Shown: positions 21,780-32,318, counted from the stretch's first letter. The stretch: 64,000 nucleotides of DNA from Orientallactaga sibirica (GCA_036365145.1 JAEOAD010002183.1:1860001-1924000), one strand, 5' to 3'. Notes: a model not told the origin generated them from the sequence alone. Program-made: numbers and translations.

Positions 21780-22185
21780 AACTCAATATTAAAACAAGCA
21801 TGGATATATACATATATATACATATATAGTATGTCAGCATTGAATAAAAATCTAAAGAGTTTTTAGAATCAAAACACACAGAGCCATCAAAAGAAAAAAA
21901 AAAAAAAGAAACCAGACACAAAAGACTACATACTCTATGAATCCAGTTATGTTCTGAAAAAAAGCAACACAAAGGGGATAAAAATTAGATCCATGGCTGT
22001 CAGGAATAAAGAGTGGGAAGAAAATTAACTGCAAAGGAGTAAAGGAACATTTAGGAGATGCTCTGTACCCTGATTGTGATGGTGTTTACACAGCTGAAAA
22101 TACTTGCAAAATTCAGCCAACTATACAATCAAAAAGGGTGAATTTTACCTGACATAATTATAGCTCCATCAGCATAGTTTTAAGA
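21780..22185 (+). mobile_element. L1M 3'-UTR fossil
   Basis: Sense-order L1M 3'-end blocks: 'accagacacaaaagactaca', 'tactctatgaatccagtta', 'ttagatccatggctgtcagg', 'tgattgtgatggtgtttaca' and 'caatcaaaaagggtgaattt'. Non-coding. Confidence 0.75.
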
Positions 22186-22284
22186 GAGTCAAGCTACTAT
22201 AGACCCCTTCCATGGGCAAATTTACTGATGCCTTGTTCCCATTATAGGAATGCCTAGGAAGAATAGCTTGAATCCTAGCCATCT

Positions 22285-22606
22285 GTAGAGGTTACCTTCT
22301 TGTTGCCAAGACAAAAGACCAACAAGAAGCAGCTTATGGAAAGAGAGTGTTTATTTCAGGATTACAGTTTCAAGGAAAAGTTTCTTCATGGCAGGGAAAG
22401 CATGGCGGAAGCGGAGAGCTGGGTACCACATGTCCACAGCAGCAAGGAGGGTGAACTGGGCTACAACACCCCTATGCACACCCTCAGTGACATAGCCCCT
22501 TCAATAAGACTCCCAAGGCTCTAGCAGCTGAGGATTAAATATAAGACTTAATCATAAGCACATGAGGCTGGGGGGGAACATTTAACATTCAAACCGTACC
22601 ATATCA
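22285..22606 (-). mobile_element. MaLR LTR, antisense
   Basis: On the minus strand it starts 'tggtacggtttgaatg', carries AATAAA ('tgaaataaacactctc' in sense) and ends with 'gcaacaagaaggtaacc'. This is a standard MaLR LTR layout. The 74-codon frame inside is not a gene. Confidence 0.8.
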
Positions 22607-22842
22607 TGCCTCTTCTAAGGGCCAGTCTCCCAGGTATGATTCTGACTAAGATGGGCCCCCAGAACCTGAGCAAGTTAAACGTAAACAGTCATTTCAGAAG
22701 TATACAGCACTTTCAAATCAGGTAAAAGACCAACATACCTACACAGAATATTTTAGAGATTCATCATCATTTTCACTCGATTTAGAGGCTTTGTTCTTAG
22801 AGCACTCACTTCCTACTGTCTACAACAAGGTGTGTGTCAAGT

Positions 22843-23232
22843 GTGTTGCAGCTGCCATCACAAGATAACAGGAGGGACACCTCAAACAACAAAAGTTTGT
22901 TTTCTCACAGTTATGGAGGCTGGAAACTGAAACCAAGATGCCAGGGAGACTATTTTCTTCTTAGGTCCTCTCCTAGGCTTGTCACTGATCATCTTCTCCT
23001 GTATTCACTGGCTCTTCTTGCTCTGTGTGCATGTGTGGGTGTGTTTGAGTGTGTGAGTGTGTGTGTGCATGTGTCTAATTTCATCCTGTAAGGACACTAC
23101 TAAAACCCACCTGAATGACCTCTTTTTATCTCAGTTACCTTTGTAACGTCTTATCTTTAAATGCAGTTACATCCTGAGATATATGGGGTTGGAATTTCAA
23201 AATAAGAATTTGGACTTCACAATTCAAATCAC
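22843..23232 (-). mobile_element. MLT1 LTR, antisense
   Basis: Blocks 'cagctgccatcacaagataa', 'ttgttttctcacagttatgg', 'aaaacccacctgaatgacct' and 'tgcagttacatcctgagata' follow antisense MLT1. A (GT)-rich stretch at 23035-23075 has expanded inside it. Confidence 0.8.
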
Positions 23233-23379
23233 ATTACTCTGCTTCCCCTTCCTTTCTTCCTCTACCCTGGGCCTTTTCCTGTTTTATTCAATCATACTAC
23301 CTTGCCCATGATGTAAGTTTCCATGTCTTTTTTCATCTTTATGATAAAATATAGGAGATAGAAATTGGCTAGGCAGTTG

Positions 23380-24060
23380 AGGGTAACAGGTCCCTCAAAG
23401 TGAATTTTTCCCCCTTGGCTAGAAGAAGCAGGAAATATCTTTGGTCCTATACAGGGGATCTGGTTGAATATTTTGTTTGTTTGTTTTCCTATTCTCTTTT
23501 CCCCTAAAACCTTACCAGAGGATGTGAATAAGATTAAGATAGGTACCTAAACATGGGATCTTGTTATTCCTTCTCTCAAAGAGTCTCCCTTCCTTAAAAA
23601 TCTGACAGGGAGCCGGGCGTGGTGGCGCACGCCTTTAATCCCAGCACTAGGGAGGCAGAGGTAGGAGGATCGCCGAGAGTTCGAGGTCACCCTGAGACTA
23701 CATAGTTAATTCCAGGTCAGCCTGGACCAGAGTGAGACTCTACCTCGCAAAACCCCAAAAAAAAAAAAAAAATCTGACAGGGAGTTGTAAATGAGATTAT
23801 GAAGTGCCTGGACATATGACATGGGAACTGGTCTGATCAGCTCAGGCCCCATCCAGTATATTCCCATAGAAGATCCCAATCAGAGACAGCAAGAAGGCTT
23901 TACCATTTCTGGGGAACCCCTCCTGCCTTAAAGAAAGAGTTCTCCCTAATTCCTACTCTTATGTTCTATAATAAAATCTTTCTAAACTTTACCCTCCATG
24001 GTCTATAGATGTTATTCATCAAAATTCATAAGACAAGAACCTGGAGGCCACTGACTCAGT
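23380..24060 (+). mobile_element. ERV1-like solo LTR, family A, copy 2
   Basis: Aligns with 700-1160: 'tctcttttcccctaaaacc', 'gatcagctcaggccccatcc' and AATAAA in 'ataataaaatctttct' (about 23968). Interrupted by a B1. The same family lies 22.7 kb upstream in the same orientation, but the copies are too diverged for recent origin. Confidence 0.55.
23613..23767 (+). mobile_element. Dipodoid B1 SINE
   Basis: Best-preserved B1 head in the window ('gccgggcgtggtggcgcacg', rich in CpG), with the 'gagactacatagttaattcc' block. Perfect 17-bp target-site duplication, aaaaatctgacagggag, at 23596-23612 and 23768-23784. Retained CpGs suggest a young copy. Confidence 0.95.
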
Positions 24061-24699
24061 GGGAGTCTTGTGTGGCTATGAACATCCAGCACCCTAACTC
24101 CTGAGTTTCAGCCCAACCAAGAGCTGAGAAAAGCTCCATCATGCTCAAATTCCCATACCATTGGTTGCCTCCATATCACCTTGGAAACCTCCTTGATTGT
24201 CTCCATGTCAAAGGTAGAAGGAAGCCAATACAGTAAGGATCCCAAACATCCCACATTACCGTGTTTAGGCCTCAGAGAAAGCATGCTGTGTGATGTTTTG
24301 GCATATTCCTTTAATTCAGTATATTCCAACAGGTTGAGCAGCTTTGAACATTCCAATTACATCAGGAACATTGAAAATATATTAATGAAAACTCAGTGCT
24401 GCCCACAGCACACAGCACTATACTTACACCACCCTGCTTCTGGATGAGTAGAAGAAGAAGGGTTAGTTATGAGGATAAGAGCACGTGTGAAGCAAATGCT
24501 TGTCCAGCTTGTTCACATAAGTTTCTGTAGCTGGTATAAAGAGTTGATATTAAGTCAGTTCCTTATAATAATTTATCTCTGAGCAGCCTAATTGTGGTCA
24601 TTTGAATGTATGACCCCATAGACTCAAGCTTGAATCTTGAGTCTCCAATGGATATTAAACATTCTAAGATATCACAAATAAGCAATCTAATGATATACT
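24061..24699. other. Unassigned sequence, possible LTR scrap
   Basis: Around 24593-24650 'tgtggtcatttgaatgtatg' and 'accccatagactcaagc' resemble the start of an ORR1/MaLR LTR. Overlapping 82- and 88-codon frames on opposite strands (24108-24447) have no known motif. Confidence 0.35.
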
Positions 24700-25315
24700 T
24701 AAAGTGCTAGGAAAACAACAAGATGCCAATCACAAACTTAATACATACCAAGAAATAATTAAGATTGCATCAGAAATTAATGAAATGGAAACTAAAAGAA
24801 CAATACACAAGATCAACCAATCAAAGAGTTGGTGCTTTGAAAATGCTAACAAGACTAACAGACTCCTAGCCAAATTAAACAAAAGAAAGAGAGAGAGAAG
24901 GCCCAAATCAATAGATTTAGAGATAGGAAGAAAATATTACAACAGACCCCAATGAAGTCCAGATCACTGGGGAATACTAACAAGCAATTATAGTCCAAAA
25001 AGTTTCAAAAACTAAACGAAATGGATAATTTTCTAAAAGCATGTGATCTACTAACGTTAAAGCCAGAAGATTGAAATAATTTAAACAGATCTACAATAAG
25101 AAAAAGATTGATGCAATAACTGAAAGTCTCCCCCAAAAGGAAAGCCCAGGACCAGATGGATACACTGTTGAATTTTATCAAATTTTTATGGAAGATCTAA
25201 TATGAAAACTTCTCAAACTGTTCCATGACATCAGAAGAGAAAAAATACTGCCAAACTCAATCTGTGAAGCCAGTATTATCCTGATACCAAAAGTGTGTGA
25301 AGACTGCCAATCAAT
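24700..25315 (+). pseudogene. L1 ORF2 fossil, fragments up to the reverse transcriptase region
   Basis: An open stretch at 24704-24955 translates to the ORF2 linker after the endonuclease ('EINEMETKRTIHKINQSKSW', then 'FENANKTNRLLAKLNKRKRE'). Around 25138-25290 a broken frame gives the reverse transcriptase entry region, with a [16 protein letters not shown] version of the 'PGPDG' motif and 'LIPK'. Stops and frameshifts are frequent, so it is dead. The endonuclease and most of the polymerase are missing. Confidence 0.85.
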
Positions 25316-26240
25316 AAATGAGCCAATGAAATGAACAGATAGTTCTCAAAAGAAAAAATATAGCCAACAGATATTTTTTTCGATGCTCAATATTCTTAGC
25401 AACCAGCCAGAATGGCTATCATTCAAAATACCAGTGACAACAGATGCTAGCCAGGTTGTGGGGAAAGGGGAACTCTTACTGTTGGTGGGCATGTAAACTG
25501 GTGCAACCACTATGGAAATCAGTGTGCAGGTTTCTTAAAAAGCTAAAAATTTGTTTTGAGTGGTACCTTTAATCTCAGTGCTTGGGAGGCAGAGGTAGGA
25601 GGATCACTTTGAGTTCAAGACCAGCCTGGGGCTATAGAGTGAGTTCCAGGTCAGCTTGGGCTAGAGTGAGACCCTGCCTTCTGAAAAAAAAAATTCTAAA
25701 AGTTGAGCTACCATATGACCAAGGTGTACCACTCCTGGGCATATGCCCGGAGGACTGTATTAGCCAATAGCAATATCAATGCTTATTGCTGCTCTATTCA
25801 CAATAGCTAAGAAATGGAATCAACCTAAATGGCTATTAGGTGATGGCAAGATAATGAACATATGGTTCATACACACAATGGAATTTTATTCAGCTGTAAA
25901 GAAAAATGAAGTTATAAAATTTGCAGGAAAATAGATGGAATTAGAAAAAAATGTGCTAAGTGAAATAACCCAAGTCCAGAAAGAAATGTATCACATATTC
26001 TCTCCCATATATAGATGCTATCTTTTATTGTTTATATATATGTAAATAAACAGATGTGAGACTGAGGATAGGAGGCCATGAGAACAGAACACAAGGTGAT
26101 GAGAAGGTGGACAAGTCAAATGGAAACATGTCTTATGAAAGTAGAAAGGAGGCTAAGTTGGAAGAGAGGGCACAAGGAAGGAAGGGAAACAAAAAATTTA
26201 TTTGAAAACACTATAATAAAATCTAATTATTTGTATGCTG
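25316..26240 (+). mobile_element. L1 3' region, split by a B1
   Basis: Follows the ORF2 fossil after a deletion. Blocks: 'gttggtgggcatgtaaactg', 'aaccactatggaaatcagtg', 'agctaccatatgaccaaggt', 'aatggaattttattcagctg' and 'caagtccagaaagaaatgta' are the standard L1 3'-end order. The B1 lies between 'aaaaagctaaaaatt' and 'ctaaaagttgagctacc'. Confidence 0.88.
25558..25690 (+). mobile_element. B1 SINE inside L1
   Basis: 5'-truncated B1 ('acctttaatctcagtgcttg', 'gagttcaagaccagcctggg'). Its middle lacks the dipodoid 'accctgagactacatag' block and instead reads 'ctatagagtgagttccaggt', so it looks older than the other B1 copies. Confidence 0.8.
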
Positions 26241-26264
26241 AGACAATTTTTTTAAGTGATAAGG

Positions 26265-26530
26265 GGGCTGGAGAGATGGCTTAGTGGTTAAGGCTCCTGC
26301 CTCCTAAGCCTAAGAACGCTGGTTCCAATCTCCAGTGATTCCAATCTCCAGGTCCCACATTTAGCCAGATGCAAAGTGACATAAGGGCGCAATGCCACAC
26401 TTGACCACAAGGGGGGCGCACACATCTGGATTTTGTTCACAGCAGCTGAGAGGCTGCTGACGCGCCCATTTCTATCTGTCTTCCTCTCCCTCTCTGTCTC
26501 TCTCTGTGTCTCTCTCAAAAAAAAAAAAAA
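26265..26530 (+). mobile_element. DIP-type SINE, long 'cacaagggggcg' subfamily, copy 1
   Basis: Head 'gggctggagagatggcttag' but the body differs from the common form: 'gcaatgccacacttgaccac', 'agctgagaggctgctgacgc', and a plain A tail instead of AAAT. Perfect 11-bp target-site duplication, aagtgataagg (26254-26264 and 26531-26541). It contains an 18-bp internal repeat of 'ttccaatctccag'. Confidence 0.92.
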
Positions 26531-26694
26531 AGTGATAAGGTCATAGTTGCATGTAGGCACAGTTGAAGGTTGGTTAAAGACACACGATCAGGATGGTGGC
26601 AATGAAGTAGCCTAGATAGGAAGGAAGGTGGAACACTTCAGGTCATGGCACACATGTCAAAGGGAGAGAAGAGTCTGATCATCATGGTGTTGGC

Positions 26695-26885
26695 TGCCCT
26701 GGACCAAATGACTTTTACTGTGCAAAGCCTGAGCCAGGAGCTGTGCACATCATGGACCCAGTTTTAAACAGCACTACCATTTGGTCCCATGGTCCCTGGC
26801 TTACAGATGAAGATACGATGGGATGCTCCACAGGATATTTACTCTCAGTGGCGGAGTTAGAATCCAAGCCCCAAGTTCACCCTGG
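26695..26885 (-). mobile_element. MIR SINE, diverged
   Basis: 'ggcttacagatgaagatacg' and then 'gtggcggagttagaatccaa' match the antisense MIR core and B-box side. Old and weak. Confidence 0.45.
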
Positions 26886-27108
26886 CACGCCTATTCTCCT
26901 CCACTGTCCATTACAGTGGTCCTACACTGTGGTTATAACAGGTGTTACTCATAATTTATCATACTGAGTAAGTGTAATGGACTTTGAGTTAGCTGTAAAC
27001 AGTCTGTTTCTAGGTATGGTTTCAACTCTTCCAAGTTATTCAGTTTTAATTAACTTTATAAAGTTCAAAGAAAATCAAGTGTGCAAGTCCTGTTAAAAAA
27101 GATACAAC

Positions 27109-27278
27109 AAAGCTGGGTGTGGTGGCATACGCCTTTAATCCCAGCACTCGGGAGGCAGAAGTAGGAGGATCACCATGAGTTCAAGGCCACCCTGAGACTC
27201 TGAGACCACATATGAATTCCAGGTCAGCCTGGGCCTGAGTGAGACCCTACCTCAACAAAACAAAACAACAACAAAAAG
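27109..27278 (+). mobile_element. Dipodoid B1 SINE (first of a tandem pair)
   Basis: Full B1 with an (AAAAC)n tail. It has an extra 'ctgagac' ahead of the 'cacatatgaattcc' block, a change shared with the next copy and absent from other B1s in the window. Confidence 0.9.
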
Positions 27279-27430
27279 ATGCCAGGTGTGGTGGTGCATG
27301 TTTTTAATACTGTGCTCGGGAGGCTGAGGTAGGATTGCCATGAGTTCAAGGTCACCCTGAGACTATGAGACTACATAGTGAATTCCAGGTCAGCCTGGGC
27401 TAGAGCGAGACCCTACCTTGAAAAAAAAAG
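27279..27430 (+). mobile_element. Dipodoid B1 SINE (second of a tandem pair)
   Basis: Starts directly at the tail of the previous B1 ('gatgccaggtgtggtggtgc') and ends in A9. Carries the same 8-base insertion ('gagactatgagactac'). Confidence 0.9.
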
Positions 27431-28799
27431 CAACAATCAGAAGAGCATAACTGATTTTTGTACCCAAGATTCTTATACCCGTGATAGACTGGCATTTTTG
27501 AAAAGTGTAGTCCCCAAAGACAGGATCTAGTTCTTCTTGAATTGAAGCAGCTAAGAAGGTGTGATCTGTCTAGTGGGAGTTGGGACAGAGCAACAAGAAG
27601 TGTGCAGATAGGATGTATTTGGTTACAATATCACCCAGAGCACTTAAGGGATTCCCATAATGCTTGCTGCAAACTGAAAAGGTCTATAAGAACAATGGGG
27701 AAGACTTCAGAAAGGAAGTAGACTAGAAGGAGCCTCCAGGGACAGCTATGGGGCAGTGTGAAAGTGCTATTTGGCCCGGACCCTGAGAACCTTGGCACAG
27801 ACATGGCAGCACGGATGGCTGTGGTCCGTGAGTCAGAGTCTCAAGCTCCCAGCCAGTCCTTCCCTAATTCTGGCATCTCAGCTTTTGCGTTTCCATGGCT
27901 GTGACTCAGACCCAGTTGTCCTGGGTGGGAAGGGGGTAGGGCAAATTATTACGTCAGAAAGGAAAGGAAGGATGACTGGTGATCACGATGCTTGCCCTGG
28001 GGAAAAGACACCTGCCTGCCTGACCCTGCCTCTGTCTGTAACTCCTATCTCTGTTGCCATAGGGCCGCTGATTCACCCAGCCTAGGACCTAAGACGCAAT
28101 ACCTACACCCCCCGCTCTGCCCCACTTCAGATCCTAGCCCTAACATTGAAGCAGCTCCAGACTGTTTTCAGAACCTGTGCCCAGCTCTGTCCTTATACAT
28201 ATGCTTCAGAGCGGGCCCTGATTCTCTCATGTGGACCAGCTGGAACCTCACAACCAGCCTTCCGTTCTACCCAGTCTACAGTCCACCGTGAGTTACCAAA
28301 GACAGAATCTTCCTGTCATTTCTCTGCTGCCTAATGCCAGAGGCATCTTTCTAACTGGAGGCTTACTTCTAAATTCCTAGAATCCAGCGACATAATTTCA
28401 GTTTTATAGCATGTAGCAGAGACAGTTGTTAACAAATATTCTCTATGTGACCCTGGGAGCAATCAGATTGAGGGAGGTAGCAAATTTTATCATCTCAGTG
28501 AAATAAAATGCTGTATTTATTCTTATCTCTGGCTGTGGTTGAAGGTTATGGAGATTGGACGACTTCTTGAAAGGAAAACAAATGAGCTACTTCTTAACCA
28601 TTACAGTATTTAATAGGGATTTGAATGAAATTCATGAAGGCACATGTTAGGAAAGAAAGTATTATATGGGAGTTCTTGAGAATGTATGCTGAGGCCACAA
28701 GAATAGATTCAAACATAAAGCCCACATCAAAGCAGATTAGATTCAAAAACCACTCTGGTTCTGTTGAATAGCTATTGTTTCTGTGGTTATTTAGGGCTT
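27431..28799. other. Unassigned sequence with a GC-richer core
   Basis: 27720-28330 is GC-richer and free of recognised repeats. Overlapping plus frames of 104, 99 and 62 codons share the same DNA, and none has a known motif. An AG at 'ctctgttgccatag' (about 28062) looks like a splice acceptor, but no donor or coding bias backs it. Confidence 0.35.
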
Positions 28800-28804
28800 C
28801 CTTT

Positions 28805-28807
28805 GCC

Positions 28808-28855
<48 letters not shown>

Positions 28856-29062
28856 TCCTCCTTCCCTCTTCCTTCCCTCCCTCCTTCCTCCCTTCCTCCC
28901 TTCCTCCCTTCCTCCCTTCCTCCCTTCCTCCCTTCCTCCCTTCCTCCCTTCCTCCCTTCCTCCCTTCCTCCCTTCCTCCCTTCCTCCCTTCCTCCCTTCC
29001 TCCCTTCCTCCCTTCCTCCCTTCCTTCCTTCCTTCCTTCCTTCCTTCCTTCCTTCCTTCCTT
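28805..29062. repeat. 258-bp homopyrimidine tract
   Basis: Almost pure C/T on the plus strand: (TTCT)n at 28807-28857, about seventeen copies of the octamer TTCCTCCC at about 28884-29020, then (CCTT)n to 29062. It is open in several frames on both strands (Leu/Pro/Ser or Lys/Glu/Arg/Gly), which is an artefact of the repeat. Confidence 0.97.
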
Positions 29063-29269
29063 GCCAACCTGGACCTCATCATTCCCGAGGTGTATTTGCA
29101 GTCATATGAGACCTTGACCTTGCAACATATTAGTCCCTCATCCTGCAAGACTTCAGCCACAATCTTAGCCATAGCACCTCTTCCTTAACGACACTTTTAT
29201 CTGTGTGTCTTCAGCTCACCATCACGTCAGCGTGTGACCTTCTCCCTCACAGATTGTGTCCCTTTCCAT

Positions 29270-29435
29270 TTGTATTAGTTCTTTTTTCTCATAGCCATGA
29301 CCAAACTTCCTGACAGAAACAGCTGAGGTGAGGGTGGCTTTATTTTGACTCTCGGTTTCAGAGGTGTCAGTCCACAGCAGGGAGAGCACAGCAGAGAAGT
29401 TCATTCATGGTGTCAGACAGAAAGCATAGAAAGGG
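29270..29435 (-). mobile_element. MaLR LTR 3' half, antisense
   Basis: In sense: 'ctgaaaccgagagtcaaaat' with AATAAA, then 'gtttggtcatggctatgaga' and an 'aactaataca' end at 29270. The 5' half is missing. Confidence 0.65.
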
Positions 29436-29859
29436 CTTTGTAACGTGAGTTGCATGTCTCCCATTTCCCCCTTTAATTTTCCAATCTCAGGAATGTTTCC
29501 CTCTCATTCAAGTGGGTGTTCCCCCCTCTCCCTTAATCAATCCTCTTGGAAATACCCTCATACACACACACACATACACACACACGTATATTTTACTCCT
29601 CTTTCAGGTATGTCTAAATCCTATCAAACCTATAATCAAAGTGAATCATGACACCATGTCCGTTCACTGCCCTGACCTCCAAGAGATGATCACCACTTCA
29701 GTGCCATTGGAACTACCCTTCCAGGCTTCCTAACTGGCAATGATTATTTATCCAAGTGTCCCCTTTTCCCGATCTCAAGTGTGTTGAGCCCACTTGCTCC
29801 TCAGAGTCACTGTGCTGCAGTCATCTCTGCTGGCACTCCTCAGTCCTTCTTTAGCAATC
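29436..29859. other. Unassigned sequence with a short (CA)n
   Basis: A (CA)n at about 29563-29585, interrupted by single T bases. The remainder may be the upstream part of the following L2 fragment. Confidence 0.4.
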
Positions 29860-30062
29860 TCTCCCACAATTCAGGTCATTCCCCCTCTTCTTCTGCTGCG
29901 TGTCTCCACAGCATTCATCCTGCACCACGTATTGTGTGGCATTCATTATGTGATTTCCCCCAGGAGACTACAAGTTCTGTGAAGTCAGGGACTTTGTCTC
30001 ACAAGGTAAAGCCAGCTTCTGACACGTTAGTCAGCACTGAAAAATATTTCCAAATGAAGAAA
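29860..30062 (+). mobile_element. L2-like LINE 3' fragment
   Basis: 'gactacaagttctgtgaagt' then 'cagggactttgtctcac' and 'gtcagcactgaaaaatattt' match the sense L2 3' end ('agctccttgagggcagggac'). Confidence 0.6.
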
Positions 30063-30159
30063 AACGAAGTGATCAGTTCTTTAAATCATCAAATCTGAAG
30101 CCTAGTCTCCAAATGTCAGCCACTGTCATCATAAAGCCATGGGGTGAGAAAGCAACTCA

Positions 30160-30330
30160 GGGGATGCATTCTAGCTCAGTTTTCTCATCCAACCAAAACA
30201 AAAGGCAGTGGTCTCAAGTGATGTAATGCCTTACCAGGTGAGTTCAAAGACCCAGTGTGACCCCTGGGCTTTAACTCCTAGCACAGGGCCTTATAGTATG
30301 TTACTCAATGAGTATCAAATTGAGTTAAAA
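30160..30330 (+). mobile_element. MIR SINE, diverged
   Basis: 'ctcagttttctcatccaacc' and later 'cctagcacagggccttatag' plus 'actcaatgagtatcaa' follow MIR sense order. Confidence 0.5.
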
Positions 30331-30626
30331 CTAGGAAAGGCTGGACAGTTTGCTGTCTGTGTAGGCACCTTTCTTTCCTGAAATAAACTAGGCTTGAAAG
30401 GCATGGACCTATTGAGAGTCACTGGAGAATTATAACTCCTAAGGATCTAAAGTCTCATCTTGACACATGGGCCCTGTGAGTGGAATCAGAGCTTTTAATA
30501 ATACAGCTATCTGACTCTCCTGACTGGACACCCCCAAATCTGCAGAGTTGGCACTGTTTGCTATTGGCAAAGGATGTTAAGAGTCAAAGGAAGAAGGAAT
30601 TCTTTAGGCCAGGAGTGCTGAGAACG

Positions 30627-31497
30627 TGCTATAGTTTGGATAAGTGTCTCCCAAAGCCCATATGTTAAAGGTTTGCTCCCCAGCCATGAACCATTAGGAA
30701 GGAGATCTCAGTAGAAGAAAGTTAGGCCATTTGGCAAATTCCTTTGAAGGGGATATTGAGACCTGGGCCTCTATGTTGCCCTCTCTTGTTACTGTAGTTG
30801 TTAATGTCAGAGCCCAGTCCTTGACAGCCTTAACAAGCTAGATTTGGCCACTCATCCTCAATAGGTCAATTAAAGAGAGAAGTCATAATGAAAAGCAGAG
30901 AAAGATTTATTCAATGTGGCCACACAGAAAAGAGAAACAAGGATAGAGATGGATCAGTTTAAAGGCACTTGCTCGCTTACTCAAAAAGAGGAACAAGGAG
31001 GTCCAGTGGCTGCCCCCTCCTATACACACAAGTCTATCTTCAGGGTTGTGACTTGAGGCTTAGGATTAAAATGAGGGCAAGAAGTACGCATAACTAAAGG
31101 TCCTGGTCTCACCCATCATTGAGCCATGATTGTCTTGTCTCCAGGCTCTCCTGAAAGGTGGTCTTCTGACAATTTGTCAGACTGTGTGAAACCTCTTCCT
31201 AGGAGACAAGCTCTCTCTCTGGCTGGTACCAGGGTGCCAGCCTTTTCTTCCTCCCAACATGAGAAATCCCTCTCTCTCTCTCTCCTTTCTCTGTCTATCT
31301 GTCTCTGCTTTCTCCTCTCTCTGAATATCTTTGCTCCACCATGCATTCCTAGCAATGATCTGCTGACTTATCACAGGCCCAAAGCATGTGGCCAGTGAAG
31401 TGTGGACTAAAACCTCTAAAATTGAACCAGAATAAGCCATTCCTCCTTTTATTACCTCAAGTATTTTGTTGTATTAATGAGAAGCTGGCGAAGAGCA
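30627..31497 (+). mobile_element. MaLR LTR split by another LTR
   Basis: Left part 30627-30804 starts 'tgctatagtttggataagtg'. The right part 31260-31497 has the CT-rich stretch, 'ctctaaaattgaaccagaat', an 'aataagccatt' poly(A) region and an 'agaagctggcgaagagca' end. The interruption is an antisense solo LTR. Confidence 0.75.
30805..31259 (-). mobile_element. Solo ERV LTR inside a MaLR LTR
   Basis: In sense runs from 'tgttgggaggaagaaaaggc' to 'gactgggctctgaca', so it has TG...CA ends, with AATAAA at 30911-30906 and a TTTAAA about 50 bases upstream. Flanking hexamers tgttaa and tgagaa agree at 4 of 6, consistent with an old 6-bp duplication as made by ERVK-type elements, but this could be chance. 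Confidence 0.7.
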
Positions 31498-32104
31498 AGT
31501 GATTGCTAGGGAAACATAAGGACATTTCAGACTTGGTGTGCAGGTACTAATGGAAGGGTTGAGGAACCCACGTTCGCTCCCTCCTCAGATTTGCATAGTA
31601 AGGCAGTGATTGAAATTGTCTAGACATGCGCTTGTAAAATCCCTACTATTGTTAGGGATAGTCAGGGTCTACTCACAAGTTCTTGGCACATATTCCTGGA
31701 CTTCTAGTCCTAAATTATGTATGTGTCGCTCATGTCTAATCAGTGTCTTGAATGAGGGCGAAGCTCAGGGAACCTAGTGCGGTTTCTGCTCATGACTTGC
31801 TCACGTCTCCTTTAGGTAAACAAGCATCACATCTTCTGTAGGTGCACTTCAGCTGAGAAGAGTTAGGAGTACGGACACCTCTTTGGATATATAGTCAACA
31901 GTCAACAAAAGTTCCAAAGCATGATTCATGTTGTCCAGTACAGACCCAAGTACCACCTCTCTCCTCTCTTTCAGCTGTGCCCAGCAACCTTCAGTAACTG
32001 CACAGTCCCAACCCTGAGTCTTGTAGCCCATCCACCACACAATCCCTCACTGTGCAAAGAGTCTGACCTTTTACTGAAGCTATTATGTCAAATAACATTA
32101 TTTA
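31498..32104. other. Unassigned sequence
   Basis: No element recognised. Short frames on both strands at 31849-32139 have no motif. Confidence 0.45.
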
Positions 32105-32120
32105 CTACCCTAGGTGTTTT

Positions 32121-32318
32121 ATATATAATTTCTATTTGATTTTTGTTTGTGTTTGTGTTGTTTTGCATCATTTCCATCTCTTTTTTGAGACATGATTTCA
32201 GTTCAAGTTCTGATTTCTTGATGCTTCCTGGAGTTCATTCTTGCATTTGATCAAGTTTTAATTACAGTTAATCAACCTGTTGTTGAGATCTTCCATTTTC
32301 TTTCCTTCTTTCCTTCCT

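Noticed and set aside
24704..24955. 83-codon protein-like frame
   Set aside because: Recognised as a dead L1 ORF2 linker fragment, not a host gene.
28594..29188. Long frames of 192, 137 and 117 codons on both strands
   Set aside because: They translate a homopyrimidine repeat (Lys/Glu/Arg/Gly or Leu/Pro/Ser/Phe). Every frame of such a tract is open, so this is not coding evidence.
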